Assembly: GCF_030247195.1 (NCBI RefSeq)
Contig: NC_080671.1
Span: forward strand, 411,566,044 to 411,630,043
Length of the DNA: 64,000 nt
Reading direction: 5' to 3'
From: Topomyia yanbarensis
Lineage: Eukaryota > Arthropoda > Insecta > Diptera > Culicidae
Shown here one piece after another: positions 34,429 through 45,514 of the stretch (position 1 is its first letter; each line of letters opens with the position of its first letter). The translations under genes and the position numbers were made by a program. The notes beneath the pieces were generated by a model, which worked only from the letters and a program-made list of their open reading frames with translations, was not told where the DNA came from and searched no databases.

Positions 34429-35068
34429 ATGGCCGAGGGTGAAATACCATCTGATATTCTCATGGAAGTCCCTCATTCCCCTAACAGGCGCATTGCCCCC
34501 CGTACAACACAGTACCCTCTAGATTCCTCTGGGCCATGGCTAGTGTACTTTCGGACCGGGGAGAAACCGGTTAATGTATTGAAACTTTCTCGGGATCTGA
34601 CTGCTAACTACCCGGCCGTAACTGAGATAACACGTGTTCGAGCAAACAAGATACGTGTTCTAGTGAATGATCTCGGCCAGGCAAACGCGATTGCTTGCTG
34701 TGAGCGCTTTACGCGGAAATTTAAAGCGTACGTGCCTTGTATGGCCGTAGAAATCGATGGGGTTGTGTCAGAACCGGGACTGAAGTGCGAAGAACTGTTG
34801 GAGCACGGGGTTGGCTGCTTTAAGGACCCCTCACTCCAACAGATTAAGATTTTATTTTTTTTTTTTGCAAACAATTGTATACCGCAAATACCGAGGGATG
34901 TAAGACTACCTACTCTCTATCAGACTCGCTTCGGGTGATATTCGCCGGGTCCTCTCTTCCCAACTACATCCTGCTTGACAAGGTTCGCCTACCTGTTCGC
35001 CTGTTTGTACCGCGTGAGCTGCAGCAATTGCAAGTAGTTGGGCCACACACCCACATATTGTGGAAATA
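34429..35068 (+). pseudogene. ORF1 of copy 3, N-terminal part, frameshifted
   Basis: Open for 169 codons with PWLVYFRTGEKPVNVLKLSR as in copy 2. The codons for LECKQ are replaced by a T run around 34,853-34,866. The following sequence continues the ORF1 protein in another frame (YTANTEGCKTTYSLSDSLRV), up to VRLPVRLFVPRE. A further 5-nt loss then disrupts the first zinc knuckle. Non-functional. Confidence 0.85.
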
Positions 35069-35725
35069 AAACACGATGCGGCAAATGTGAGGAAGAGCAT
35101 GAAGATGACTCTTGCGGCAAAGAAACACGAAAAGTTTATTTACTGCGGGGGCCCTTCGTATGCTCTTAAATCATGCCCTGCGTACAAACAGCGCGGGGAT
35201 AAAATTAAACGCTCCCTTAAGGAACGCTCGAAGCGCTCTTATGCAGAAATGCTAAAGAATGCTTCGCCATATGTCCTATTTGAAAATCCCTTTGCTGGTT
35301 TGGCTCGGGCTGAGCAAGAATCTGACGATCCTCAAGAGGGAACATCTCTCGTTAACTCGGGGGAGTCCAGGAAGAGAAAAAATCTTGCATCCCCTAGACT
35401 ACTTCGTAAGGGTCCCAAGATGTCAGCGAAAGAGGTCACTGATTCGATCACTGTCCTACAGTGGAATAGCAGAAGTATCCTCCCGAAAATCGATTCCTTC
35501 AAATTTTTACTAAATAGTTTAAAATATGATGCTCTCGCATTATGTGAAACTTGGTTAACTTCCGATATAAATCTCAGCTTCCACGACTTTAATATAATTC
35601 GTCTGGATCGAGAAAACCCCTATGGAGGAGTACTTTTAGGGATTAAAAAGTTCTATTCTTTCACTCGAATTAACCTCCCTTCGACACCAGGAATTGAAAT
35701 TGTCGCTTGTCAAGCTCTAATCTAA
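35060..35725 (+). pseudogene. In-frame fusion of ORF1 C-terminal part to ORF2 endonuclease
   Basis: A single 221-codon frame. Residues 1-115 correspond to the ORF1 region with decayed second and third zinc knuckles (EKFIYCGGPSYALKSCPAY; the first Cys of the third is lost). Then LLRKGPKMSAKEVTDSITVL passes directly into the ORF2 start, and the frame continues through QWNSRS, LCETWL and LDRENPYGGVLLGIKK to a stop before the GDFN motif. The joint is explained by a deletion matching copy-2 bases about 16,504-16,850. The TAG/TAA at the end (IVACQALI then stop) truncates the endonuclease, so activity is unlikely. Confidence 0.85.
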
Positions 35726-36071
35726 GGCAAAGACCTTTGCATTGCTTCCATCTACATTCCTCCTAGAACCTCGATAGGGCACCGAACGCTTTGTAATATC
35801 ACGGAATCCTTACCGGCACCGCGGCTAGTTCTAGGATACTTTAACTCGCGGTACGGTATGGGGTTGTCTTCACGATGATAATAGATCAACATTAATCCAA
35901 GATCTTTGCGACAATTTCAACATGACCATCTTAAACACGGGAGAAATGACGCGGATTCCTACACCACCAGCACGCGCAAGCGCGTTGGACATCAACATCG
36001 CTACAGTTAGATTGCATGTGGAAGGTGATCTCTGATCCCCACGGTAGCGATCATTTGCCTATCGTGTTCAA

Positions 36072-36628
36072 TTGCTAACGGTTCAAGACCATCAGAAACT
36101 ATCAATGTCTCGTATGACAGAGATATCCGCTAAAATCGAATCCACTCAAGAACTTCCTCCGGAGGAAGAGTACAGGTTTTTGGCTGGCTTGATTCTCGAC
36201 AGCGCGAATCAAGCTCAGACTAAACCGGTACCCGGCACGAATACCCATGGACGGTCAAACAACCCCGTGGTTGGAGAAAGAGTGCTCAGAGCTGTACGCG
36301 GAAAAATGAAAGGCAAAAAATGCAGTTATTGGCGCCGGTTCGTCGACGGGTTAACGAGAGAAGCAGCGATGAGCACTCTTTGGGGTACGGCTCGACGTAT
36401 GCGTAACCGTAATAGTACCAACGAGACCGTGGAATATTCAAACCGTTGGATATTCGCTTTCGCCAAGAAGATCTGTCCGGACTCTGTCCCGGTACAGAAA
36501 ACGTGCCGCTCCGCGTCTCCTCACGATACCGCGAACGAAACACCGTTTTCGATGGTGGAGTTCTCACTTGCTCTCTTATCATGCAACAATAACGCCCCAG
36601 GGTTAGACAGAATCAAATTCTACTTGTT
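36072..36628 (+). pseudogene. ORF2 linker and RT N-terminal region of copy 3
   Basis: Open for 189 codons. KIESTQELPPEEEYRFLAGL to CNNNAPGLDRIKF matches copy 2 with internal deletions at about 36,118, 36,255 and 36,305. The copy-2 homology stops at AATCAAATTC (36,611-36,620), about where the foreign replacement begins. Confidence 0.85.
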
Positions 36629-36644
36629 ACTATGTTTTTAATTG

Positions 36645-36830
36645 CCGCAAGGTTCTACTGTATCGATTTTGTTGGCTATTTTCGGCAAATTTGAGACTAA
36701 GAGAAACTAAAGCAATGAAATTGAAAGACGGATAGGTATTCTAGAGCGAATCAGTTATAAACTTAGAACGGAAAACTAGAACTAGGCAGGCTCATATGGG
36801 CATGATCGAAAGGAAATGTGAAGAATTTTT
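36645..36830 (-). repeat. Dispersed repeat E, copy 3, inverted, inside the copy-3 RT
   Basis: Reverse complement of 4,096-4,242 and 33,015-33,186, including CGCAAGGTTCTACTG and CATGATCGAAAGGAAATGTG. With module H (36,849-36,930) it replaces about 310 bases of RT sequence present in copy 2 at about 18,195-18,505. Confidence 0.8.
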
Positions 36831-36938
36831 TGCCTTCTGCAGAGTAGGAGTTGGGCGTTTCACCCAGGTCTACCGCATGGTCTATGGTAGAACATAACTC
36901 ATCATCATGTTTTACCGCCGACGCAGGCAGAAATCCAA

Positions 36939-38237
36939 ATGGCCTATGCTAATAAAGAGCGGATGGCATCAGTCTTCTTGGATATTAAGGGGGCTTTTGA
37001 CTCAGTTTCTATCAACATTCTGTCAGAGAAGCTGCACCAGCATGGTCTTTCACCAATTTTAAATAACTTTTTGCTAAACCTGTTGTCTGAAAAGCACATG
37101 CACTTTTCGCATGGCGATTTAACAACATCGCGATTTAGCTACATGGGTCTTCCCCAGGGCTCATGTCTAAGTCCCCTGCTCTACAATTTTTACGTGAATG
37201 ACATTGACGATTGTCTTGCCAATTCATGCACGCTAAGGCAACTTGCAGACGACGGGGTGGTCTCTGTTACAGGGCCCAAAGCTGCCGACTTGCAAGGACC
37301 ATTACAAGATACCTTGGACAATTTGTCTGCTTGGGCTCTTCAGCTGGGTATCGAATTCTCCACGGAGAAAACTGAGTTGGTTATTTTTTCTAGGAAGCGT
37401 GAGCCGGCGCAACTCCAGCTTCTATTAATGGGTGCAACGATGAATCAGGTTTTCACATTTAAATATCTCGGGGTCTGGTTCGACTCTAAAGGTACATGGG
37501 GATGTCACATTCGGTATCTGAAACAGAAATGCCAACAAAGGATCAATTTTCTCCGAACAATAATTGAAACATGGTGGGGTGCCCACCCAGGAGACCTGAT
37601 CAGGTTATACCAAACAACTATATTGTCGGTGATGGAGTACGGGTGTTTCTGTATCCGCTCCGCTGCAAACATACACTTCATCAAACTAGAGAGAATCCAG
37701 TATCGTTGCTTGCGCATTGCCTTGGGTTGCATGCACTCGACCCATACAATGAGCCTCGAAGAGCTGGCGGGCGTTCTACCGCTGAAAAATCGATGTTGGA
37801 AGCTCTCATATCGATTACACATCCGATGCGACATTTTGAACCCGTTGGTGATTGAAAACTTCGAAAGGCTCGTCGAGCAAAATTCTCAAACCCGATTTAT
37901 GTCCTTGTACTTCGACTACATGGCACAGAGCATCAATCCTTCTTCGTACAATCCCAACCGTGTCCGATTTCCAGATACTTCTGATTCTACTGTGTTCTTC
38001 GACACATCCATGAAGGAAGAGATTCGTGGAATCCCGGATCATATACGCCCTCAAGTGATCCCCAATATATTTTATGATAAATTCCGAGAAGTCGACTGTG
38101 ACAAAATGTTCTACACTGACGGATCAAATCTCGATGGGTCCACTGGCTTCGGTATCTTCAGCAATACTATCACCGCTTCATTCAAGCTCAATGATCCCGC
38201 TTCAGTTTACGTCGCAGAGTTAGCTGCAATTCAGTAA
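36939..38237 (+). pseudogene. ORF2 of copy 3: RT core and start of RNase H
   Basis: 432 codons open. VFLDIKGAFDSV, GLPQGSCLSPLLYNFYVND, LADDGVV and KYLGVWFDSKGTW are all intact, as are the first two RNase H acidic residues (YTDGSNL, YVAELAAIQ). The fingers subdomain upstream is missing because of the replacement. The frame ends where CAGTACACC of copy 2 has become CAGTAACC, a 2-nt loss. Confidence 0.88.
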
Positions 38238-38956
38238 CCCTTGGGATCATCGACACTCTGCCCACAGATCACTACTTCATCATTTCGGACAGCCTCAGCT
38301 CTATCGAGGCTCTTCGTGCGATGAAGCCCAAAAAGCGATTCCCATATTTCCTGGGGAAGATACAGGAGTCCTTGTGTACGTTGTCTGAAAAATCTTATCA
38401 TATTACCTTTGTTTGGGTCCCCTCTCATTGTTCTATCCCGGGCAATGAAAAGGCCGACTCATTAGCAAAGGTGGGCGCATTAAATGCTGACATATACGAA
38501 AGACCAATCTGCTTCAACGAATTTTTGAGTATTTGTCGTCAGAGGACACTCAACAGTTGGCAAACCTCGTGGAGCAATGGTGAACTTGGACGATGGCTAC
38601 ATTCGATTATCCCAAAGGTATCAACGAAACCATGGTTCAGGGGGATGGATGTGGGTCGGGATTTTATTCGTGTAATGTCCCGACTTATGTCCAACCACTA
38701 CACCTTAGATGCACATTTGCGGCGTATTGGGCTTGCGGAGAGTAGTCTGTGCGCTTGTGACGAGGGCTATCATGACATCGAGCACGTTGTCTGGGTATGC
38801 GCCGGGTATTTGGACGCCAGGTGTCAGTTAAAGGATTCCCTTCGGGCCCGAGGTAGACCACCCAATATCCCAGTCCGAGATATGCTGGCAACTCGTGATT
38901 TCCCCTATATGTCCCTTATTTATACTTTCATAAAAACGATAAATATCCCAATTTAG
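38238..38956 (+). pseudogene. ORF2 of copy 3: RNase H remainder and complete C-terminal knuckle
   Basis: The frame resumes and is open from 38,321 to the natural ORF2 stop (38,954). It holds VPSHCSIPGNEKADSLAK and, unlike copies 1 and 2, an unbroken CDEGYHDIEHVVWVC zinc knuckle followed by about 55 residues ending INIPI. It serves as the reference for the C-terminus of this family in the window. Confidence 0.85.
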
Positions 38957-39597
38957 CCCCTCTCTTTTTATTTCTCGTTTTTAGAAGTTTCCTCTTGCCG
39001 TGTGGAACCGATAAGCTTCAGACTGCCACTATGTAACCGCCGTCGCCCTTATCACTACGGAATCTAAAGCGAGAGCGACTCGAGGTCCGAAGGATTCCCT
39101 TTGAAGGATTCCCCGCGGGTCCGAAGAATACCATCCGCCAATCCGACCTACTAGACTGAGGCGCAAATTTGTTTCGCTGATCTCCCGTTTGCCCGAAAGT
39201 TGCAAGTTTTGCTCTTCTCTACCGGTCACCATCTACGCCTTCTCTCCCCTGTCCTTGATACAACTACTTCTACACCGATTTTGGAAATGACCAAGCATAA
39301 GTATCCGATAAAAAATCAAATTTGTATTCCGTATTCCTAGTTTTAAGATAGTTGTAATTTCTACTCTTTGTTAAAACTTAAATCTTAAAAAAAAAATCTT
39401 TTGCCCCTCTCTCATATATAAATTTTTTTTTTCTAGTCTTAAGATAGCTGTAAATTTTTTCTCTTTTATAAAAAAAATATTTCAACATTGTAACCTCCTA
39501 GTTTTAAGATATTCAAAATGTAAAAACAAAAGAATTCGGCACCGCCAAGCTAACGCATTTGTGCCTATCAAATAAACGAAATGAATAAAAAAAGAAA

Positions 39598-40435
39598 ATT
39601 GTATTTTTGACTGCAAATAGTAAGAATTATGAAAAAATGTCAAAAGTTTTTGTTAGGAAAACTTTTTTATTGAAAGCTTCTCCAGGATCCAAATACACTA
39701 AAAAAGTTGCTTTTACGTCTTTAAAACGATAAACATTAAAATTTTGACATTTTTTGATGGGGTAACGCGAATAACTTTTAAAAAGAGCATAATTACACGA
39801 ATTAATTGTTTTTGAAGGAGCAAAATTTCAAATATCTCGAAAACTATCGCATTTTGGAAGATTTTTGTTAAATGCATTTTGATTTTAAATGGTGCTTAAA
39901 ATTATATTCTGTAATAGAATTACAATTTTGTATGTCTATTAGTATGAAATTTAAAAACATGTACGAAGTTAATGTTAGGAAAACTTTTTTACCGATTTTT
40001 TCTCCATCATGCAATCACATTCAAAATGTTTCTTTTCTCTTTAGGTTTTTGGTAACAAAATACAAAAAAATTAAAAAAATGGGTTTTTTCGCAATTTAAA
40101 TTTTTATTATAAATTTTTGTTTTTTTGAAAAACGACACAACATTTTTTTCAGCGTATATTTTTTTCAGACAAAAGTATTCATTCACTGTAACTCGTTCTC
40201 AGATAGTTTTGCTGTATAAAATACAGTAATCGAACAAAAAAATTTGAAATTCATACACGTAGAAACGTTTACGCCCTTTTGAAAATTTGCTCTTGAGTCA
40301 AAATAATCTTATTACCTGTGGAAAATATTTAGTCTTGCATGACGGTGAAACGTGTAAAATTTCATTGGAATCTAAGATGGTCGGTCACGATTTTAAAGAT
40401 TTTCGGACGGATCTTCGTGGAATTCCTCTTGTATG
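39598..40435 (+). repeat. Repeat family D, copy 1
   Basis: Starts TTTTTGACTGCAAATAGTAA. It contains AAATATCTCGAAAACTATCG, then CATTTTGGAAGATTTTTG, then CATCATGCAATCACATTC, and finishes near AAGATGGTCGGTCACGATTT. It matches 53,530-54,710 inverted, and 56,840-58,260 more distantly. Only short incidental frames. Copy 3 of the I-clade element abuts or interrupts its left end. Confidence 0.75.
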
Positions 40436-40456
40436 TATGTAGCCCAGCTCACTTCT

Positions 40457-40843
40457 TTACATTGAGACGTTGGGATTTGCTTTAATCATCCGCTTCACCT
40501 TTCCCTCCGTCTTTTTGTCCTCTGGTCCCGGTTTTCTTCCAGCTCCTTTGCCGTGGTCCAACATCAACCGCTCCTGGAACCGCTTCAACACTCTGGAGAC
40601 GGTTGAATGGTGAATGTTCAACATTTTTCCCAACTGCCGGTGCGACAGGTTAGGAAATTGTAGGTGTTTGGAAAGAATTTGTTCTATCGACTCGCGTTGG
40701 TTCACCTCCATTTTCGTTGAATCGAAAAACACGACTTCGAGTTTGACAGCATGTAAACAATACACATCAATGAGAAAGTGTGCAAAATTTGGTTGATTTT
40801 TACCCAATGGTAAAAAAGTTATGCCCTGTTGAATGTGTCGCAA
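40457..40843 (-). pseudogene. Tc1/mariner-type transposase, N-terminal HTH fragment
   Basis: 128 codons open. From the second methionine the protein reads MEVNQRESIEQILSKHLQFP, then LSHRQLGKMLNIHHSTVSRV, a helix-turn-helix, then a basic GKGAGRKPGPEDKK linker and KRMIKANPNVS. This is the paired-like DNA-binding region of an IS630/Tc1/mariner transposase (mosquito DD37E-type elements have similar starts). The frame ends before any catalytic DDE/D segment, so it has only the DNA-binding half. No inverted terminal repeats were identified next to it. Confidence 0.75.
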
Positions 40844-40849
40844 TAATTT

Positions 40850-42182
40850 CGTGTTCGCCCTTTAATCAAGCGACAGAAATATGTTGGGTGTTGGGTACCA
40901 CATCATCTCGGTTATAGCTGTTTATTACTCGATAAATCGCGCATCAATCGGTATCAATGTCTTCTCTTCGTTCCTATAATACATTTTAGGAAGGAACATA
41001 CCACGAATAAAAACTTTCTTGTTCGAAGGTAGCGTTACGCTAACTCACACAATCAAATGGATGGAATGACAATAAGAACTTGGTGAAAATAGAAACAACG
41101 CCCTACTTTCCAGCTACATCCACCGCTACCTTTTCAGTGCAAATACGATATTTTTCCTATCATAAATTCATTAGCGAAGATTCCACTCCCACACAACCGG
41201 ACCGGTTCCAAGTTGAACAGGAAAAACAAACATCCAAACCGGAAAACGGCTACCCAGCAAAATATGTATGCACATTTCCCAACTTCAGCAGTCTTCACCC
41301 GGCAGTTAGCGAGCGGTGTAAGCGCGAAGGTGCGAAAATTGGGTAATCAATAAATTTTTATCGAAGTGCGAGAAAAAAAAATATCCACCCACGCACAACA
41401 ACTGCCAACAGTTGTCTGTGACTTCGCGGTCTCTGCGGTTGGCGCTGTTTTCCGGCTAGCTGTTGTGTTTGTGCATAAACGTGTATCTGATTTTCACGGC
41501 CTCCGGCCAAGTGAGAAATACTGTGAATTTTTACACACTGTGTGTTTCATTGTTGATTGTTTAAGTGCTATTGGTTTTTGAATGTTTGTTTGGGGCGAAT
41601 TTCTGTTTTGGACGATTTTTTATGAAACATGGGTGGGTGCTAGTCGTAGAGTACCAACAGTTACCGTATTGGGTTACATAGGACTATTTTTGATGCCATC
41701 CGACATAAAATATAGTTTGCATAGTAAATCACACTTAACTCATGCGATTTTAAAAATTTCCAATTAAATTTGGACACCATTGCAGCTACAGTGAAGCATA
41801 TGCAACTATTTTATAACCAATGAAACCGAAGGTAGCAATACTGTAACTACTCGTATATGTGGTCGTTCAGTAAAGCACACAGTTTTCAGTGCATGAATAA
41901 GTTTGAAAGTAGTTTTCATATACTTAGTACAAAGATTGACATACATATGAACCTCAACCATTAATCTTAATTTTGCTGAAAAATTCACTAAAAAGCGACG
42001 ATAGAATCGTTCCTATTGCAAAAATAAATTAAAACATTCAAACAGTCGTATTTTTCAAGTAAATTTTCAACGATCAAATATCTATTTCATAAATCGTTCC
42101 TGAAATGAATAGCAAACAATGAATCAACGCAAACCGCAACAAAATCGAATCATAATAAATTAATGCAATAAAATGTCCAAAA
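40850..42182. other. Upstream region of the receptor gene, no further gene
   Basis: Frames of 60-88 codons without domains. The 40.9-41.6 kb part is GC-richer than its surroundings and free of the repeats seen elsewhere, so it may be host upstream DNA. No TATA or initiator motif can be fixed. Confidence 0.35.
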
Positions 42183-42322
42183 ATGTTTTTCTTTCCGCCC
42201 TCTACGCTAGTCATCGAAAAACTCAACACTACTAACACAGAGTGGGATCAGTTCCAACACGCAAAAAAAAGAACACAAATTCTACATGAAATGCAGTTCC
42301 TAATGAAATATTGGTTTAATAT
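42183..42322 (+). CDS. Gustatory receptor exon 1, part before the insertion
   Basis: Starts ATGTTTTTC and encodes a 46-47 residue N-terminus ending KYWFN. The frame stays in register with IENIFQ after the transposon if one 8-bp duplication is removed. That register is the main evidence that it belongs to the gene; the segment alone has no motif. Confidence 0.55.
42315..42322. repeat. 8-bp target duplication of the hAT-like element (left)
   Basis: TTTAATAT, repeated exactly at 45,507-45,514. An 8-bp duplication is the hallmark of hAT transposition. Confidence 0.85.
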
Positions 42323-45300
42323 CAGGCACGTAGCCAGAGGGGGGGCTAGGGGGCTAAAGCCCCCCCCGAAATTTTTCAAAAATAAATTTAAAAAACCGGT
42401 GACTTTTAACAAAACTTGTTGCTTATTTGGTTTGAACAAATTATTGAGAAAAAGTTAAAGAAGGCTATTTCTAACCACCGAAGGCAATGGTCACGAAATT
42501 CAGTGTGCTTTATGGTTTTGCTCGAGCCAGTGCGAAGCGAACAACAAAAAAGTAACTTTTATATTGTGTGCCTTGCTTGAAGAATACAAGAGACTGTTAC
42601 TTTAATTGTAGCTGTAATAATCTGTCGAGATTAGTGATTAGCAGAAGCAAGAATTGGTGCTCCAGCCAAATGCGGTGATTATAAAATTATTGATCATTCG
42701 CATCCTGAAGGTGTAAATAGAGATTAGACTTTCGGAAACCGGCTCTATCCAGTTCTACCATGGCAGGCATTTAGCGCTCAACAAATTAGTGCAGACGAAA
42801 CCATTCATTTCGCACAACTTAAAGCACAAGGTTGTGTGTGACAATGCTATAATTAAGATCCTTCTGTATATGGACTATGAGAAAATGAATGTTCCGCTAC
42901 AAGATCGGATACCGCTTACTCGCAGATTAATGTCACATTTGGGAGAAATGGAATCTATTTGGAAGGGCAATTATTGAGGGCGAAAAGCAAGGAAGATATT
43001 CGCGAACATAAAGGCAGCAACTACGATGATGACACGGAAATGTACAATAGCGAGATAGAAATGAACTACTCCCCCCCAAGACATAGTTGGTGAGGAAAAA
43101 AATATTTCCTCGCCTCGTAAACAGGTTTCCACGTGCAATGGCTAAGCGCTTGCGCGAGATCTGTAGAACAACCACATAAACTCGTTATATTATTTTTATT
43201 GTTTACATAAGGAAATATATAAAAGACCCACGACCCAGTTTGTTATTTTTAAATGATAAGTTTTTGAATTGCACACAATTTTGAATTTCTGTATTAGGTC
43301 AGTGCACACTGTACATTCTGTTCTCTGTACACTACTCTGCGCTACACAAAAAGTATTTCAATTTATCTGAGAACGATTGAGCCGAGAATAGAATTTTCAT
43401 TTCGCGTCATTTTAACGCAATACCATTTTTATTAACGCTTCATTTCATTGTTACGAGTAATTCGTTCCGTACTAATACACTGTTAATCCGTAAATCCGTG
43501 ATATCTTCGACAAACGTGCAAAAAAAATTCTTTTAAAAGTGGACTGGGCAAAAAGTGGTAAAATAATAGGCAATCACGAAGAGGGACTAAAATGTTGGGA
43601 CTGATTGAATCTATAAGTCAATAAGTTGGGATAACAGTTTCGATTTCATGTCTTAAGTATGTGACAGTCTTTCGTTCCGTTTTTGCTCGTCATGGAATAA
43701 AATGAGAGAGAGGAAAAAATCAACCAATCTAAATCGACTCAAGATCACTCTTCTATCTTTACTATACACTCAACACGAGTTCTTTCCGAATTGCGCTCTG
43801 ATCTTCTCATTTCGTCTTCGTTGCGTTAGGTGCAACAACTTTAATTGAAACTTTTTCCCAAATAGTGATAAAACAAACATGTAATCAGACAAACATTACA
43901 ACTTTCTTCAAGAAATCATACATCTCTTCCAATCTTGATGATGATTGAAAAAAATCAAGAGCTAATTATTTTTATTCACAAACAAACCTATTACCAAACA
44001 GATTAGTGTTCATATTTGTTTAATGAATTGGCAAAGAGTTTTGCAAAAGTTTTACAGGAAACGGATAATTTGCTGTAATTTAAAACAGACAACTCTAAAA
44101 GAAAGCCTCGGCAAATTAGGTGCAAGTGCGATGTGTTCTCTTCCATGTGTCGAAAGCAAGTGATGCTGAAATTATTATCTATGTTTATAGTCTCTAGTTA
44201 TTTTGGTGGTGTCATCAATGTTATATTTACCAAATTTTATGTAAATTAGAAGCATTGAGTAATCAGTGCTAAGTAATTTTCTTTCGATTTGTGAATAGAT
44301 TCTGAGCAGTTTCGCTCAGTAGATTAAATTCTGGGTAGTTTCCATTAGTAGATTAAATCATTGAAATATATATTTGACATTGTCCAAAACCCCACGAATT
44401 CCGAAATAAAACCTTCAAATAAATAAATAAAACCAAAATGTTCAAATATAATATTTACTTAATCTAGGTAATCTTCTCAAGTTACAACGGTTTTGCAAGA
44501 TTGTCAAAAGTCAATAGAGCTAAGGCATTCTTGCTTTGTAGTGAAATCAGTAGTTTTTGCACTCACTTTACATTTTGACTTTTACTATAGTTTTAGGGAT
44601 CTAGGAAAATCAGTCCACGATATTTTTAATTCATAAGTACAATGATATAAAAAGTACCTAAAAAGAATCAACTTAAATAGATAAAAAGATAGTTATTCTG
44701 AGTTGCCTGATAATGTTGTCGAAGATAGTCTTTAACCTTTAACCATTACCTATGAGAGTCAAATGAAAAAAACATGTGTTTTTTCAGGATTGTTTTGATT
44801 ACGACATGATCAGTATCATTTAAATTGAAAATTTCATAAAGTCGAGTTAACGCAAACTTCGGATGAAGTCAAAGAGCTAGTAATAGTAGAAAGAAACCTG
44901 ATCATGAAAATAGGAGTTGAACCTATTTTCTGCATCTACAAATCGCCTGCCTTATCAGAAGATTTGAAGCAAATTTCGACATTCACTTTGTTCGGACATT
45001 CTTTGCAACGGTAAACTTTGATTTCACACTGATATATTCCTATTCATGGGGACAACCTTGACGTTGGTTTCGTTCTTCTGATTAGCAAATGCGTGTAAAG
45101 TTTCATGAGACGGGTTTTTGGATATTTTTCTACTCATTCCAATTTAGCGTCTTCTACAAATTGTAAAGGTGTATCGAATGTGTAGCATTTTCAAGCAGCG
45201 TAGCATTTTCAAGCAGCCCTTAATATTTTGAGCTCTTGACTATTCATTTTTGTAACTAGAGAAATTTCTAACTTGTAAATCAAAAATAATCAAATTTAAT

Positions 45301-45506
45301 TCGTCGATGCACTATAGCCTTTCTTGTAACAGGCAACATATTATTAGAGTTTTTAGTGTCTATTGTCTTATTTTTGGAATTGTTTTCACTAAGAACTTTT
45401 CATAATTACGTTCAGTTTCCAGTGATTGTTTCAAGTCATCAGAATTAATACATTTATGCAATAATTTTTAAGCCCCTCCCGAAACAAAATCCTGGCTACG
45501 GGCCTG
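42323..45506. mobile_element. hAT-like non-autonomous DNA transposon, 3,184 bp
   Basis: The left terminus is CAGGCACGTAGCCAGAGGG and the reverse complement of the right terminus is CAGGCCCGTAGCCAGGATTT, both followed by a G-rich stretch (GGGGGGGCT, GGGAGGGGCTT). Perfect 8-bp TTTAATAT duplications flank it. No transposase frame is present: between 43,175 and 45,506 there is no open frame of 60 codons. A fragment of a retrotransposon ORF1 (42,455-43,260) lies inside. It interrupts coding exon 1 of the gustatory receptor. Confidence 0.85.
42455..43260 (+). pseudogene. Non-LTR ORF1 relic (copy B) nested in the hAT-like element
   Basis: Its 5' part (GTCACGA, then CAGTGTGCTT and GCGAAGCGAAC) matches 5,660-5,705. 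Its middle frame (42,789-42,977) reads VQTKPFISHNLKHKVV, parallel to AQAKRFI at 5,985. Its end (ATATATAAAAGACCCACG) matches 6,795-6,812. It is the same ORF1 class as 5784-6757, decayed independently, with several stops. Confidence 0.6.
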
Positions 45507-45514
45507 TTTAATAT
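45507..45514. repeat. 8-bp target duplication of the hAT-like element (right)
   Basis: TTTAATAT, identical to 42,315-42,322. Confidence 0.85.

Larger units (their letters stand above)
34429..39594 (+). mobile_element. I-clade element, copy 3, rearranged body
   Basis: Homologous to copy 2 from the ORF1 start to the A tail (AATAAAAAAAG at 39,584-39,594). Changes relative to copy 2 include a T-run replacement at 34,853-34,866, a 5-nt loss near 35,014, a deletion of about 350 bp that joins ORF1 to ORF2, several losses in 36,060-36,310, replacement of about 310 bp of RT by unrelated DNA (36,629-36,928), a 2-nt loss at 38,236, and a shortened 3'UTR. It keeps TGT at the zinc-knuckle codon where copies 1 and 2 have TGA. 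No target duplication was identified. Confidence 0.9.

Noticed and set aside
42323..45506. A large first intron of the receptor gene instead of a transposon
   Set aside because: The borders are CAGG and CCTG, not GT and AG, and the perfect 8-bp direct repeats with inverted ends fit transposition.
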